Shown in pieces: positions 1 through 12,197 of a stretch of 64,000 nt of DNA. The stretch's first letter is position 1, and each line of letters begins with the position of its first letter. Below the pieces are notes generated by a model that was given only the letters and a program-made list of their open reading frames with translations, was not told the origin of the DNA and ran no database searches. Location of the stretch: the NCBI GenBank assembly GCA_037974665.1, contig CM075783.1, forward strand, positions 10,731,262-10,795,261, read 5' to 3'. This DNA comes from Ehretia macrophylla. Lineage: Eukaryota; Streptophyta; Magnoliopsida; Boraginales; Ehretiaceae. The translations under genes and the position numbers were made by a program.

Positions 1-133
1 TTTAGCTTTTTTCAGCTTTAACTTTTACCTAAAAACACTTTTAAAAATGGGCCAAACAAGTTAGTTCAGTTTCTAAACTCACAGAAAGCGCTTTTAACTG
101 TCTAAAAGCTAGGCCAAACAGACTATCCACTTG
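1..133. repeat. End of a MITE-like repeat, cut by window edge
   Basis: The segment ends in AGGCCAAACAGACTAT and holds short stretches of AAAGC/GCTTTT type, with a second GGGCCAAACAAG inside. This style of sequence is common at the ends of small non-autonomous DNA transposons in dicots. It interrupts the gag remnant to its right. The other end is outside the window, so the terminal repeat and target duplication cannot be tested. The class is uncertain. Confidence 0.3.
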
Positions 134-156
134 TGTTTTAGCCACCATGGAATTCT

Positions 157-1111
157 TCATCCTTTATCAAATAATTTCTTAAAGTAAGGACATAAATCAA
201 ATTGTTCTATTTTATCACAGTATGTACAAACATGTTGATTCACTTTAGAGATAGATGATTCATTTGAATTTTTGATAAAGTACTTTTTCGAAATCTTTTG
301 AATGGTACATGGTTTATGTCCTAACACATTTGATTTGCATAAAATGTGTTGTGAATCATGCATAATATCTCTTTTTTTTCCTTGCAAAATTTAATGATTT
401 TTCCATCTAATTCATCATATTTCTTCTTCAAACAATAAATCTCATCTTTTAACACTTTGTTAAACAAGGAAATATTTTCCATTTCAAACTCATAGTTAGC
501 TTTTATAACAAGAGCATTCTTCTTTTCAAACTCTTTTAGATCAAGTATGGCATATTCTAATTTTTCAAGAAGGCTCTCATTCCTAGACATAGCATACATT
601 AATTCATTATTCACATTAGAAATAGATTCCTCCAATTCATCCATTGTAAGACCATTGTTACTAGATGAGGAACAATTAGATTCATAAGATAGACTTACCG
701 ATTCATCCAATGCAATAAAGCATGCAACATTTCCTTCTTCTTTTTCTTCTCCTCTATCATCTCATTCTTTCTCTTAATATAGTTCTTCAAGGAGTTTCCA
801 TATTTCATGAGCAGATGTATATTCATAGATTCAGCTAAATTCTTCTTCATTTAATGCACAATAGAGAATATACATGCTTGGGCATTTTTGGTTAGTTTGA
901 CAATGTTTTTCTCGGTTGACTCAACTTCAACTTCAACTTCAACTTCAACTTCATATGGCCCATGCTCAACAATTGTCCACAATATGTAGTCCACAGATTG
1001 AATATATGCCTGTATATTATTCTTCCAACACATAAAATTTGTACCTATAAAAAGTGGAGGCATATCAATTGAATATCCTTCCATGAGAGGGAACAAAGTA
1101 GTATTTGCCAT
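157..1111 (-). pseudogene. Copia (SIRE-like) gag remnant
   Basis: The minus strand gives three gag pieces downstream of a Met-type primer site. The first, from ATG at 1111, resembles the N-terminal gag domain of plant copia elements (F.G.NF..WK..I.AYI...D). It contains an EV dipeptide run caused by a TTCAAC hexamer repeat at about 921-954. The second (710-321) is Glu/Lys-rich and looks coiled-coil. The third (387-157) has a damaged zinc knuckle, CTYCDKIEQFDLC, lacking the GH of the usual C-x2-C-x4-H-x4-C. Stops and frame changes separate the pieces. Protease and pol would lie left of the window. The long LTR beside it supports SIRE; the exact clade is not proven. Confidence 0.6.
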
Positions 1112-1154
1112 GATATTTTCTCTACTAGTTGTTAAACTATCAATAGAGTCCTAA

Positions 1155-1165
1155 CTCTGATACCA
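1155..1165 (-). promoter_or_regulatory. Primer binding site, tRNA-Met type
   Basis: On the minus strand the sequence is TGGTATCAGAG, the standard plant copia site pairing with the 3' end of initiator tRNA-Met. It lies two bases from the inner end of the LTR at 1168, which fixes the element's orientation. Confidence 0.85.
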
Positions 1166-1167
1166 CT

Positions 1168-2557
1168 TGTTAGTCCAAATGAGCCTAAGAGGGGGGGCGA
1201 ATTAGGCTTATGGAAACAAATCACTACTTTAAAAAATTATAAAAATCAATTGACATATTCACTTACGAAATTTATCAAATACCTAATATGCAATATAAGT
1301 TATGATATAACTTAGGCAATGGATGTTTGAAAAACTTTCTCAATGACAGTATATCAAATACCTTGAGTGAACTACATATAATGCTTAAGAGTTCAACAAT
1401 GAATTTAACACAATATATGCGATGAGGTTGAAAGTAATGAGATAAGGGTAAGAAAGATCAAACGCAAGGAGTTTTAGGTGATTCACTAATCTACATCTAC
1501 CACCTAAGGTCTTATCCCCTTAGGATTTGCACAAACGCCACTAGTTGTTGCTTCTTCAAATGTTGGTGAAGCACAAATCAACTTTACAATCTTTTCTTGA
1601 GTCCACAAGAGAAACACAAGCTTTTTGTAATGTAGGTGAAACTCTAACCTATTATCCTTCTTCTTTGAGTCCAAAAAGGATTTTCCCATACTCTTCTCTT
1701 TAAAAATATTCTCTCAATCCTAATCTAGAGCCCAAGAGTGTATACAATTCAATGATTTAAGTATTTGAATGATAGTACAATGAAGAACAATCAAAACTCC
1801 TCAATAAGTAGATAATACAATTGAAATCTTTGAATGCTCAACAGATTTACAAGTTATAGCGTAAGCTTGATGTATATTGATTGACATATATGAAATTTGA
1901 AGCTTAGAATCAATATAAGATGTTTTGGAGTTGTTGGAAGAGTTTTCTTATGAAATGAGTTGGTGTGGTATATATAAAAAACATTTGCAATAACTATATA
2001 ACGACTAATTTTTTTAATTAGTGCAATCCGGATAAGGCATTCGGTCTAGGCGCTCATTCGGATGTCTCGTTTGGATGCATTCTGCCACTGATCTAGATGA
2101 GGCATCCAGATGAGGATGCCTCGTCCAGACGAACAATGCCAAATAGTGCCAGATTTCCAACTTGGGGTGATTTTGATCATGTAAACTTTTATTCTTCAAG
2201 ATTTCATTTTTTCATGCTTGGGGTGATTTTGATCATGCAAACTTTTATTCTTCTCAATGGACAACATAATTTGTATTTTCTCAATCTTACAATTCATTTA
2301 TGATATCAAGAACATTTATCCATTTTCATGTAAGATACTCTTCCTCTTTCACACCAAGCGTCCATAATATATTTTGGCTCATAAAATTGTTAGTACAATA
2401 TATTCACGTAAGACAAAACATTAAAGTACAATTTGGCTTATAAAGATACATACTTTTAATGCACAAAAGCCAATAAGTGTGTATCTAAGCATATAAACAT
2501 ATTTGCACAAACACACTTACAAATCCAAATTTTTCTGATTTGTTATCATCAAAATCA
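1168..2557 (-). repeat. 5' LTR of SIRE-like copia element
   Basis: The segment runs from TGTTAG to AAATCA on the plus strand, so it has TG..CA ends on either strand. Read on the minus strand it starts TGATTTTGATGATAAC, similar to LTR starts of SIRE elements, and ends next to the Met primer site. A TATATATA motif near 1969-1977 may be the core promoter. A GC-richer stretch at about 2030-2140 repeats variants of GATGAGGCAT. The outer end interrupts a gypsy integrase reading frame, showing that this element jumped into the gypsy remnant. The second LTR is outside the window. Confidence 0.75.
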
Positions 2558-4700
2558 TATCCTTTGGCATGCCAACACCCTCTTGCCTGCTAACATTCTA
2601 ACCTTAGCTTTTGTAAGGTGGAATCGGCTGCTGGGAGAACTGATCTCCACTAGAAGAACAACCTCCATGCCGAAAGTTAGACAAAAAAGGGTCTTCCCTA
2701 TTATTGAGCTCGGCGTTGTGAGATGAGCCCATAGGACCTCGGGTAGCACATTCGCCCACTGCCCCTTGGCTTGGTCCAACTTGGTCTTTAAACCCTGCAA
2801 AATAGTTCTATTAATAACTTCAACCTAACCATTACATTGTGGGCGTGCCACGTACGAAAATCATAAATTGATCCTGAGCTATACACATTGTTCTTGGTAG
2901 TAAGCACTGTCAAATGCCATCTATGATTGATCACTATAATCTTCGGAATCCCAAATTGGAAAACTGTAGATCTACAAATAAAATTCTAATTAACCTTCTC
3001 TTTAGGCATAGCGGTCTCCACCCATTTACTAAAATAATCTACAACAAGAAGAGCAAATCTTTCCAGTACCAGTCGGTATTAGTCCAATTATATGTAGGCC
3101 CTACTAATAAAACGACCATAGACTTAGTATTACAATTAGGTTATCAGAAGGTTTCCTCTATACTCGAGCAAACCTGTGGCAGATGTCACACTTTTTTACG
3201 AATATCTTCCCGTCCTGATCCATGGTTAACCATAAGTAGCCTTGCTTCAAAGCTTTCTTTGCCAGTGCCAATCTGCTGAGGTAATTCCCACAAACTCTTT
3301 CATAGATTTCTCTCAGTACATAATATCTTTCCTCGGCCCCAATATACTTTAGCAATGGCCAAGTGAAAGACCTCTTGTATAGTTGCCCCCGATTCTCACG
3401 AACTGATAAGCTTACTATTCAATCTTCTAAGTTGATTTCTTTTCATCGGGCACTATGTCATATTCCAAATACTATCTGATCGGCTGGGTCCAATCTGGTA
3501 TTACTTCAATTTGGGCTACCTACTTCTGCTCGACCAGTTTACTTGGTTTAGATATCTCATCTATATGGACTAGTATTGGTCGAGTGCTTTTAGTGCCAAC
3601 TTTGATAAAACATCTATCTTTTCATTTTTGACCCTCGACACTTAATGGCTGGTAAACCTTTAGAGGCTTGAGACCAATTCTCTAACTTTGTTCAAGTATG
3701 CTCGCATGGCTACATCTTTGGCCTCAAACTCTCCCGTGACTTGGTTAGCCACCAATTGTGAATCGATGTACACCAATATAGCCTAAGCTTCCAAGGATGA
3801 GGCAGCCTTTAATTCGACCACTAATACCTTGTACTCAACTTCATTGTTTGAGGTCGGGAATGAAAAATTTAGTGAATACTAATTTTCATTCTTGAGGGGA
3901 TCAAGAATGATTGCTCTTGCTCCACTATTCTATTTTCTTAAGGTTCCATCTACTCTGACTTTCAGACTTGTTCGTCGTTCTGATCACATCTGCCTGTGCA
4001 CTCTACTAAGAAATTTATCATAATGTTAGCCTATATTGCTATTCTTGGTTGATAGACAATATCAAATTGACTCAACTCAATAACCCATTTCAATAATTGA
4101 CCTAATACTTCTGGTTTGTATAGTCAGAGATGCATCAATCTTGACCTTGATCTGAGAATAGGGGATAGAACATAAGCCATATAATGACCAGAGCAAAAGC
4201 CATCTTCTCGATTGGCGTATACCTGACCTTGGCTGCTTTTACATCTTGCTGACATAGTATATGGTTTTTGTTCTTTCCCCTATTCTTGGATCAAAGCTGT
4301 TGCTATTGTTATCCTTGAACTAGCCAAATATAGTATAAGTTCTTCCCTTGCCTCGAGTTGGGACAATAGAGGCAGCGATTGCAAATACCTCTTCAATCCA
4401 TTCAAATTTCTTCCGATTCCTCAAGACATTGAAGAATATAGCAAACTTATCCATCGATCTGGACATAAAACGACTTAGGGGTACCATATTTTCAGCCAAA
4501 CTTTGAACGTCATTAACACATCTTAGAGGGCCCGGGTCTAATATGGCTTGTATCTTATTAGGATTAGCCTCAATCCCTCTGGAAATCACCATAAATCCAA
4601 GGAAGTTCCTGACTTTTGCATAGGATGCACATTTCTCAGGGTTCAGCTTGATCTCGAACTTTTTCATAGTAAAAAAGACCTCGGCTAAATCTGAGAGATA
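2558..4700 (-). pseudogene. Ty3/gypsy pol remnant (RT, RNase H, integrase)
   Basis: On the minus strand, pol pieces occur in the usual gypsy order. At 4700-4320 is the C-terminal half of reverse transcriptase (KLNPEKCA, FLGFMVISRGIEANP, FFNVLRNRKKFEW). At about 3870-3575 is RNase H (NNEVEY, DSQLVANQVTGEFEAKD). At 3355-3158 is the zinc-binding N-terminus of integrase (CDICHRFA). At about 3060-2800 is a broken integrase core (VDYFSKWVETA), and at 2800-2555 the C-terminal part (QGLKTKLDQAKGQW). Many stops and frameshifts separate them. The style fits the Tat/Ogre side of gypsy. RT is cut at about 4701 by an LTR, and integrase at 2557 by the copia LTR. Confidence 0.8.
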
Positions 4701-6181
4701 TGATTGCGTCGTTGTACGATCAATAATAAGATATAAAATAAAGCAACGATAATATAGAGTAAATTCCTCTTTGACCACATGAATGACTACTCAAAGGTCG
4801 TCCTCAAGGAATTGGGATTATCGTATGAGAATTTAAAAGAAAGCAAATAAATTAATGATGTTGAATTGGAGTTGTCTAGATTAATTACAAAAAAAACTAA
4901 GAATTGACTAATGACTTGTACTCTTAACTACACACAAATTAAGGTTTTGAGGATCCTATAGGAAAAAGGCGATTTGGATGATAGCTAGCTTTGATTACTC
5001 TACTTTATGCTAACAGATTTGGGATTGTCCAACTAAGCATGGATTGATTAGGCTACAAACTATAATCGTACGATTTTAATTAATTAAGGGGGTTAGAGTA
5101 TAACCTATCTCTAGGGTATAGATTATCATTCACTTATCCTAACCAATTATCCCAATTAGTTCTTAACCTTTAATTGAGTTCAAAATGCATAGATTATCTC
5201 TAGGGCATAACCTATCTCAATTGTTAATCAATTATTAATGAAGTTCTAAATTAATCTAAATTCGTATCCCAAATAATCTACAAGATTCATATAAGAAAAT
5301 GTGTGATTCTTGAATGACAAAACCACAACTAACAAGAATATGGATGATCAACCAAGAAATTAATTGCAGAAAATTCAAATACAAATTTATGAAATTAAAT
5401 CCGAAATCAAAGCATAGGTTCACGTAATTTAGCTATCTATCACCCCAAATCTTTGGGTTTAGTGTGATGAATGCATATTAAAACCAAGCAAAGATGATAA
5501 ACTAAAGAAAGATAAGAAGAATTCATCAGTTGATTGCGGATTCAAATGATATTGCTGCTTCTTGATCTTTTTCTAGCTTGATCTTGCTTCAAATCCTTGT
5601 TTTTGCCTCTTTCTTTGGAATCCCTTAGATTTTCTTAGTGTTTAGGGTTGAGAGAATAAGTCAAAATTCCTTTTTCTTGCCCACAAAGTAGCATTAAATA
5701 GATAAAGAAGCTTGGCCAAAGTTGGATTTGACCAACTTAAAAGAGGCGCACGTTTGCTGGAAAAAAAATGCCTAACTTGCTCGAGCAAGTTAAAGGTAGA
5801 ACATTTCTGGATTACAGCTGCTCGAGCAGGTTGAGTTGTCTTCTTGCGCAACGAACTTTGTAAGGTCATAGCTGGAGCATTTGAAGTTGAATTTTAGCAT
5901 CGTCAATGGCGTTGGAACCTTTTCGAAGAGAAGAATATAACAACAAAGTATTTTTTTCATCAATATGGACTACATGAACAATGAGACATTGGTTGTGCAT
6001 GTGCTATTGTTTATTATTCACCCGATTCCATTGATTTTGCCTTTTTTATACTCGAATTGTTTCTTCATTGTTTCGAACCTACATTGCACCAAAGTATTGC
6101 AAAAGTGATCAAATTGATACAAATTCAAGTATGCAATATATGCAAAAAGCAAGGTTTATACGTAAAATTATGAACACATCA
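4701..6181 (-). repeat. Athila-like LTR (solo or orphan)
   Basis: The segment begins TGATTGCG and ends ACACATCA. On the minus strand it begins TGATGTGTTCATAATTTTAC, a start I associate with Athila-like LTRs. It interrupts the gypsy RT on its left and abuts another LTR on its right with only three bases between. No matching 5-bp duplication was seen (AGATA left, AGGTG right), so it may be an orphan rather than a clean solo LTR. It contains a 20-bp perfect palindrome at 5773-5792 and a CTGCTCGAGCAG palindrome near 5818. The boundaries are inferred. Confidence 0.5.
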
Positions 6182-6184
6182 AGG

Positions 6185-7411
6185 TGATCTTGATTGAGTT
6201 ATTTTACGATCAAAATTAAGAGTAATAAATTGAAAGCAGTTTTCTCTCTAATTTCCACATAGACATGGTGAGTCGAGGGTCGATCTACAAAGATTAGGGT
6301 TAAGGAATTCAGTTAAAAATTTAGTTTATGTCTAGTTTGACTTCCAAGTCATGGTAAAATTTACATAAGTCCGACAGTCCATAACATATTCGAAAGCTCT
6401 AGTAAATAAAAATTACGTAATTTAGTCTAAGAGTGGTTAACTTAGTTTAGCGGGTCTATAATTGGAATGATAAATTCGATTGGAGTATTTAAGTAAAATA
6501 TTTAGGATTTAGATATGTCGTTGAAAACATGCTAGGCTACAAGATCTAGACTTTAGTATTGTGAGGACTCGATTTGCAATCATGATTTATTTGCAAGATA
6601 AATCACTAGCATTTCTTGTCTTCAGAATAACGAATAAATAGGTATCATATTATCGGGAATCTACAAGACCCCAATGTATGCATATTCTTGAATAACGAAG
6701 AACACTGCATCAAGCACATGCATGATTACCCAAGGAATAATTACTTTGTGTAAAAATAATATGAGACTATAGATATCCGAATCCAAAATAATATTTACAA
6801 AAAATATCTTCACGTGTTTATCATTCCAAAAATAAGGGTCTAACATGCCACAATAAAAATTACAAAACAAGAAATTGAAATCAATAATAAAAGTTACTGA
6901 GTTCAGGCACTTCTTGATTTTGCCAAATTAATTTTCTCTAAAGCTATGGCATTAATCCATAAGCCCGACCCTTATTTTTAGACCTTAACTAAACTAAACT
7001 AATATACTCCTAAACTAACAAAACCAAAACAACAACTAACTAAAACGAGTAAAATTCAGTGTGTTTGGAACAACGTTTCGAGGTACTATTTATAGGCAAG
7101 ATCGAGGCACTGCGTGCGCCAAGAGCTGATTTTAAATTTCGCACGCGCAGAAAGTCTGTCGGTCAATTATAGAAAAGCGCTCTTGCGCGGGCGTGTGTGT
7201 TGGACTATGGGAGGCAAACTTTGATTTCAAACTCTAACTTTAACCAACCCATTTGACTTTGACCACTGACCAAGCCCATTTCAAGGTTTTTCAACGTCCT
7301 GAATTAATTTTTGCACTCAGTTTGGACAAATTCAAATACAAAGTCTGAATACGGAGTAATATAAGGCTAAAGACGGAGCGATATAAGCTCAAATACAAAG
7401 TTTATCTAACA
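6185..7411 (-). repeat. 3' LTR of the non-autonomous Athila derivative
   Basis: It starts TGATCTTGATTG and ends TTATCTAACA on the plus strand. A TATA box, CTATAAATAG on the minus strand, lies at 7086-7095, with a GCGC-rich stretch upstream of it at about 7100-7200. It matches the repeat starting at 8726 over about 1.1 kb with many substitutions, so the insertion is old. Confidence 0.7.
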
Positions 7412-7423
7412 TTCCCTCTCTTG
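7412..7423 (-). other. Polypurine tract of the Athila derivative
   Basis: TTCCCTCTCTTG on the plus strand is CAAGAGAGGGAA on the minus strand. It lies directly inside the 3' LTR, where plus-strand DNA synthesis would be primed. Confidence 0.6.
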
Positions 7424-7916
7424 ATTCAACCACGGATTCGATCCATCTTGATAATGAGATAAAAAAATAGACAAGAAAATGACAAGAGCACATGAAAAGG
7501 CGAACACAACGTATGGAAATGTTTCAATCAAAACAACATCAACCATTTTTTTTAAATAAGATTGAAGGAAGAAAGAAAAAAAATTGAATTTCTTTTTTTC
7601 AGGGAGAAAGGGGTTGCAACGATTAAGAGAAGAAGATGAAGAAATGAAGATAAAAAATAGAAGGTAGGGTTTAAAACACTTTCGATCGGGTGTACTGTGC
7701 TAGCGTGGGTTAGGGCACGCATGTGGGCGGTCCTGTCCTTTTTTTATTATTTTTTTAAAAAAAATTTCATTTCAAACAAAGAACAAAAATAAAAAATGAA
7801 AATATTTCATCTTCCTCAAACCATTTTCAACAAGATCAAATAAAATATATATTTTTTCAATATTTAATTTATACATGAATACAAACATATCGGTACAAGA
7901 CAAAAATAACACTAAA

Positions 7917-7973
<57 letters not shown>

Positions 7974-8702
7974 TAAGAATAAATTAAAGATATAGATACA
8001 CATATTCACAAAATATCTTCCATAATTACATCATACTTTCATAAATTACAAAGCACTTCCAAAAATAACAAGATCATACAAAAGAAAATATATTAAACAC
8101 TCCCCATTCTTCCAACTCAACTGAGTGAATTTTTAATTTTGATTAGGATATAAAAAGGAAGAGAAGAATGATGCATGCACTCTCAATGATTACTATAGCA
8201 TGAGCAAATTCATCATCAATCTGTCGAGCGGCTCTTTTTTTTTTGAAATGAAAAATTTGTGAAATTGAGGGAAAATTATTCTTGAAGAAGAGAATGATGT
8301 GGCCGTGAGAAGAAAATAAGAGATTAAATAAAAATATGATAGGGTTAGGGTAAAAAATTATTTATTAGGGAAAAAATTATTTAACCCGGGTGTATTGTGC
8401 AACTAAACATTTTTTTTTTCAAAAATATGTAACTACCAGACCATTTAGACTCTTTTTTAAGGTTCAAGAGTTTGTAATTTACATCAAAAGAACAAAAAAA
8501 GGAAATATGAATCATTTCAGTAAATAAATCATTTTTAATTTTTATTTGTTTAAATATTGTTTTGAAAGGAAAGAAAATACGAGTAATTAAAACAACATAA
8601 TATGTACAACACTAAAAATCAAAATGATGCTATATACAAATCTACAAGAATAGAAATATATACAATAAACTAAACACTTTACCTAAACAGTTGAACGCTA
8701 AT
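7424..8702. other. Internal region without genes, with a TAA microsatellite
   Basis: No open frame or known domain was seen on either strand. It is A/T-rich and includes a run of about 19 TAA units at about 7915-7972. A stretch near 8435-8465 (ACCATTTAGACTC..AAGAG) resembles the post-pol region of the Athila element at 37288. Confidence 0.6.
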
Positions 8703-8719
8703 CCTCGGCAATGGCGCCA
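8703..8719 (-). promoter_or_regulatory. Primer binding site, tRNA-Asp type
   Basis: The minus strand reads TGGCGCCATTGCCGAGG, close to the canonical Athila site complementary to the tRNA-Asp 3' end (TGGCGCCGTTGCCGGGGA). It lies 6 bases inside the LTR that starts at 8726. Confidence 0.8.
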
Positions 8720-8725
8720 AATTTT

Positions 8726-9835
8726 TGATCACATCGTTTTATTATCAAAATTAAGAGTAATAAATTAAAAGCAGGTTTACCTCTAATTACCACATAGACA
8801 TGGTAAGTCGAGGGTCGATTCACGGAGATTGGGGTTAATGAATTCAGTTAAGAATGTAGTTTATGTCTGGTTTGACTTCTAAGTTACGATAAAATTTACT
8901 TAAGTCCGACAGTCCATAACATATCCAAAAGCTCTGATAACTAAAAATTAAGTAATGTAGTCTAAGAGTGGTTAACTAAGTTTAGAGGGTCTATAATTGG
9001 AATGATAAATCCTATTGGAGTATTTAAGTAAAATATTTAGGATTTAGATATGACGTTGAAAACATGCTAGGCTACAAGTTTTAGACTTATAGTATTTTGA
9101 GGATTCGATTTGTAATCGTGATTTATCTACAAATTTGACTAGCAATTCTTGTGTCTGGAATAACGAATAAATAGCTCTCAAAATCTACAAGACCTCGATG
9201 TTTGTATGTTCTTGAATAACGAACAACACTGCATCAAGCACATGCATGATTACCCACGGAATAATTACTACGTGTAAAAATAATATGAGACTATAGCTAA
9301 TCCAAATACAAAATAATTACTACGTATTTATCATTCTAAAAATAAGGGTCTAACGTGCCATAATAAGAATTACAAAACAAGAAATCAAAATCAAGAATAA
9401 AAGTTACCAAGTTTAGGCATGTCTTGATTTGGCCGGCTTGTTTTTATCTAAAGCTATGGTATTAATCTATAAGCCCGACCCTTATTTTTGGACCCTAACT
9501 AAACTAAACTAACGTATTCCTAAACTAACAAAGCAAAATACAACAACTAACTAAAACAAATGTTGAAACTGGATAAAATTCGATGTGTTTGGAACAACGT
9601 TTTGAGGCATTATTTATAGGCAAGATCGGGGTACCACACACAAGTGCTGATTTTAAATTTTGCATCCGCAAGAAGTTTGTCAGCCAATTGTTGGAAAGCA
9701 CACGTGCACGTGCAAAAAGTATCCGGACACGCATGTGGACTGTGGTAGAAAAACCTTGACTTCAAACTCTAACTTTGACCAACACATTTGACTTTGACCA
9801 TTGACAAAAAAGTTGACCAAACCCATTTTAAGGTT
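8726..9835 (-). repeat. 5' LTR of the Athila derivative, truncated
   Basis: It matches the 6185-7411 repeat from TGATCACATCG to the AAGGTT at 9835, then the match ends. About 130 bp of the outer (U3) end is missing. The TATA region, ATTATTTATAGG near 9610, is kept. The following DNA belongs to a decayed copia element. Confidence 0.7.
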
Positions 9836-12197
9836 AGATTTTATTCGGATCACGATAGATAATTGTAGAAAATAATTTGAGAGTCGAAGTCAAGGGCATT
9901 GGCTCTTGTTAATAACCACTATGGGGAGGTCAAACTCTATTTCTCTATGATATGTCGTATGCTCCGAATTTTAGTAGAAACTTGGTATGTGCAATAAATC
10001 TTATTTCAATTAAGTTTTAAACTTTAGATATTAAGTATTGAGTCGAATTGTTAGAAACAACTCATTATAGTTCTGGCTATATTGTGGATAGTTTTTCTTG
10101 TTCTACGTGTTGAACATCAAAATCGTTGTTATCCAAATATGTGTTATTAACACTGTATCTTCGAGATTAGCAACATATCAAACTACGTATATAAGGCAAA
10201 ATATAACGAAAAGACTTGCCAAAAAAGGCCTTTTGAAGCTCTTATTAACACAATTCTATTTGCCCCTGTGTGAAAGTTGTCTAGCCAATAACACTATAAT
10301 AGAAAAAAACTTGGGAAAGGTTTATGGTCAAAAGAATGTTAGGGTAATGCATAAGGCCCTATATTTCATCACCTTATCCAAGATTTCACAAAATTTAGTC
10401 TTGTCTATTTCTTTTCTCATAAGTCTAAAGCTTTTAATTACTTTGGACGTAATTTTAAACTTGTTGAGAATTGAATAGACAGAAAGTGAAATATCTGGTA
10501 ATTGACTTTATCGGGATATCTGTTTGATTAATTCAAAATATTTGTGACGAAAAAGGTATAGCTAAAACTATTCCTGTAATTCCACAACAAATGATGTTGT
10601 TGAGAGAAAGAATAAAATCTTATGGAACGTGGTTAGGTATATAACGGCTCATATGTCTCTCAATTTTGTGTTAAGAAAATGTGTCATTGACTGCCACGTA
10701 TATACTAAACCAAGTACCTTGAAAATCAGCCTTTTTTAACTCCTTATGAGTTATGGACAAGTGGAACTTGACCTATATAACTTATAACGTTTGGGGTCAA
10801 TTGATTTTATTCATGATATTTCTCAAACACATGAGAGATTAGAACCGAAAAAAAATAAGTGTATTTTTATTCGGTATACTGAACACTCAAAGAGAATGCT
10901 CATTATTGAACAAGCAGATGAGAGTGTGTCTAAACTCAACATTCTTGGGAATATCTTTTCCTTGTGGGGGTAATACTTATAAGAATGTTTAGTTATATGA
11001 ATTGAACGATCCTAATGGTCCTATTCTTCCCAAATTTTAGTTGAAAGAGATATTACCTTCGTTCACTGATCCAAGTGGGAGATAAACACCGGTTGATCAA
11101 TATGAATTTGTTTCACGATCAATATGTGTCAGTTTCATAATCGGTTTGTGGACCATGTTCACTTGCAAAACCCTACATGTGAAAGTAATCCTGAAAATAA
11201 GTTGTTCTTATGATTATTAGTTAAGATGATAACGAGACTAAGATAGTGACTGAAGCTCTTCTATCTTTTTTAAAGGAAAGTCAGATGAAAACAATGGAAG
11301 AAAGTTAGATTCTATCAAGAAAAACCAAGTGTGAAAATTGGTTGATCTTCAACCAAAAGCGTTTGGGAACAAGTGGGTTCTTAAAATCAAATGCAAAACA
11401 AATGGTTCCATTGTAAGTTATAAAGCTCACTCGGTGGCTAAAGGTTGTACCCAGGTAGAACGTATAGTTTATGAGGAAACCTTTTCTTCGGTGGTTAGGT
11501 TTACCTCAATTCACCTAATTTTTGTCGTTGTTGCTCCCTTGGAACTCAAATTACATTAGGTGGATGTAAAGAAAACATTTCTTAGTGGAGAAATATATGT
11601 AGGATGCATTTTGTATGACTTTAAAATGGTTCATAAAGTTAACTATATATATGTCAATTGGTATAAGAATAGATATGTGATTCTATCTCTCTATATGGAT
11701 GATATAATGTTTGCCGAAAATGACAAAGAGTATATGATCACCTTTAAGAAGTGGTTTTGTTCAATTTTGTGGGATTGAGGACATAGGTGAAATAGCTTAT
11801 GTGTTTAGAGTCAAGATCCAGAAGGATCGATCTAAAGACTTCTTGTTTTGTTGCAAGAGTCTTATGTCAAGAAAGTTCTTGAACTACTCCACATATAAGT
11901 CTACAAACCTATAAATGTTTATGTTGCCAAAGGTGAAAGTCTAAGCTAGGGGATACATGTATCCCAAAATGCCAAAATAGATTGATGTGATAAAAGTGCT
12001 TATTTTCCAAGTTCCATGGGAAGCCTGGTGTACACTATGGCGTGTACATGGCTAGATATTTGTTTTTGTCATGGAATTGGTGAATCGTTATCAATCAAAT
12101 TTTAGACAAGTTCATTAACAATTGTCAAAATGATCTTGGGTTATTTGAAAGGAAAATTTAGATTTTTGCCTATGTTATTAAACTGTTGATTTCTAGT
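9836..12197 (+). pseudogene. Ty1/copia pol remnant, first part
   Basis: This is heavily decayed copia pol in several plus-strand frames. Around 10190-10300 is the pre-integrase zinc region (KRLAKKGLL, LPLCESCLA). Around 10530-10610 is a trace of the integrase core (CDEKGIAK). Around 10830-10900 is the integrase C-terminal EPKKNKCIFIRYTEHSK. At 11338-11559 is the RT N-terminus (FGNKWVLKIKCKTNGS, VAKG.TQ, YEETFS). At 11560-11770 are further RT motifs (VDVKKTFLSGE, LYMDDIMFAE, with the YVDD box changed). An Athila element splits it at 12198, and it resumes at 24290. Its 5' LTR was not found. The clade is not resolved. Confidence 0.7.

Larger units (their letters stand above)
6185..9835 (-). mobile_element. 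Non-autonomous Athila-derived LTR element
   Basis: Two diverged direct repeats (6185-7411 and 8726-9835) flank about 1.3 kb of DNA without coding sequence. A polypurine tract (minus strand, next to 7411) and a tRNA-Asp-type primer site at 8703-8719 show minus orientation. The right LTR stops matching at about 9835, so its outer end is lost, together with the target duplication. One internal stretch near 8430 matches the post-pol region of the Athila element at 37288 (around 40513), suggesting that gag and pol were deleted from an Athila ancestor. It would need proteins from another element to move. Confidence 0.7.

Noticed and set aside
2914-3279. 121-residue plus-strand open frame
   Set aside because: It is antisense to the decayed gypsy integrase core.
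10098-10478. 126-residue open frame as an independent gene
   Set aside because: Its KRLAKKGLL and CESCLA motifs show it is the copia pre-integrase region.
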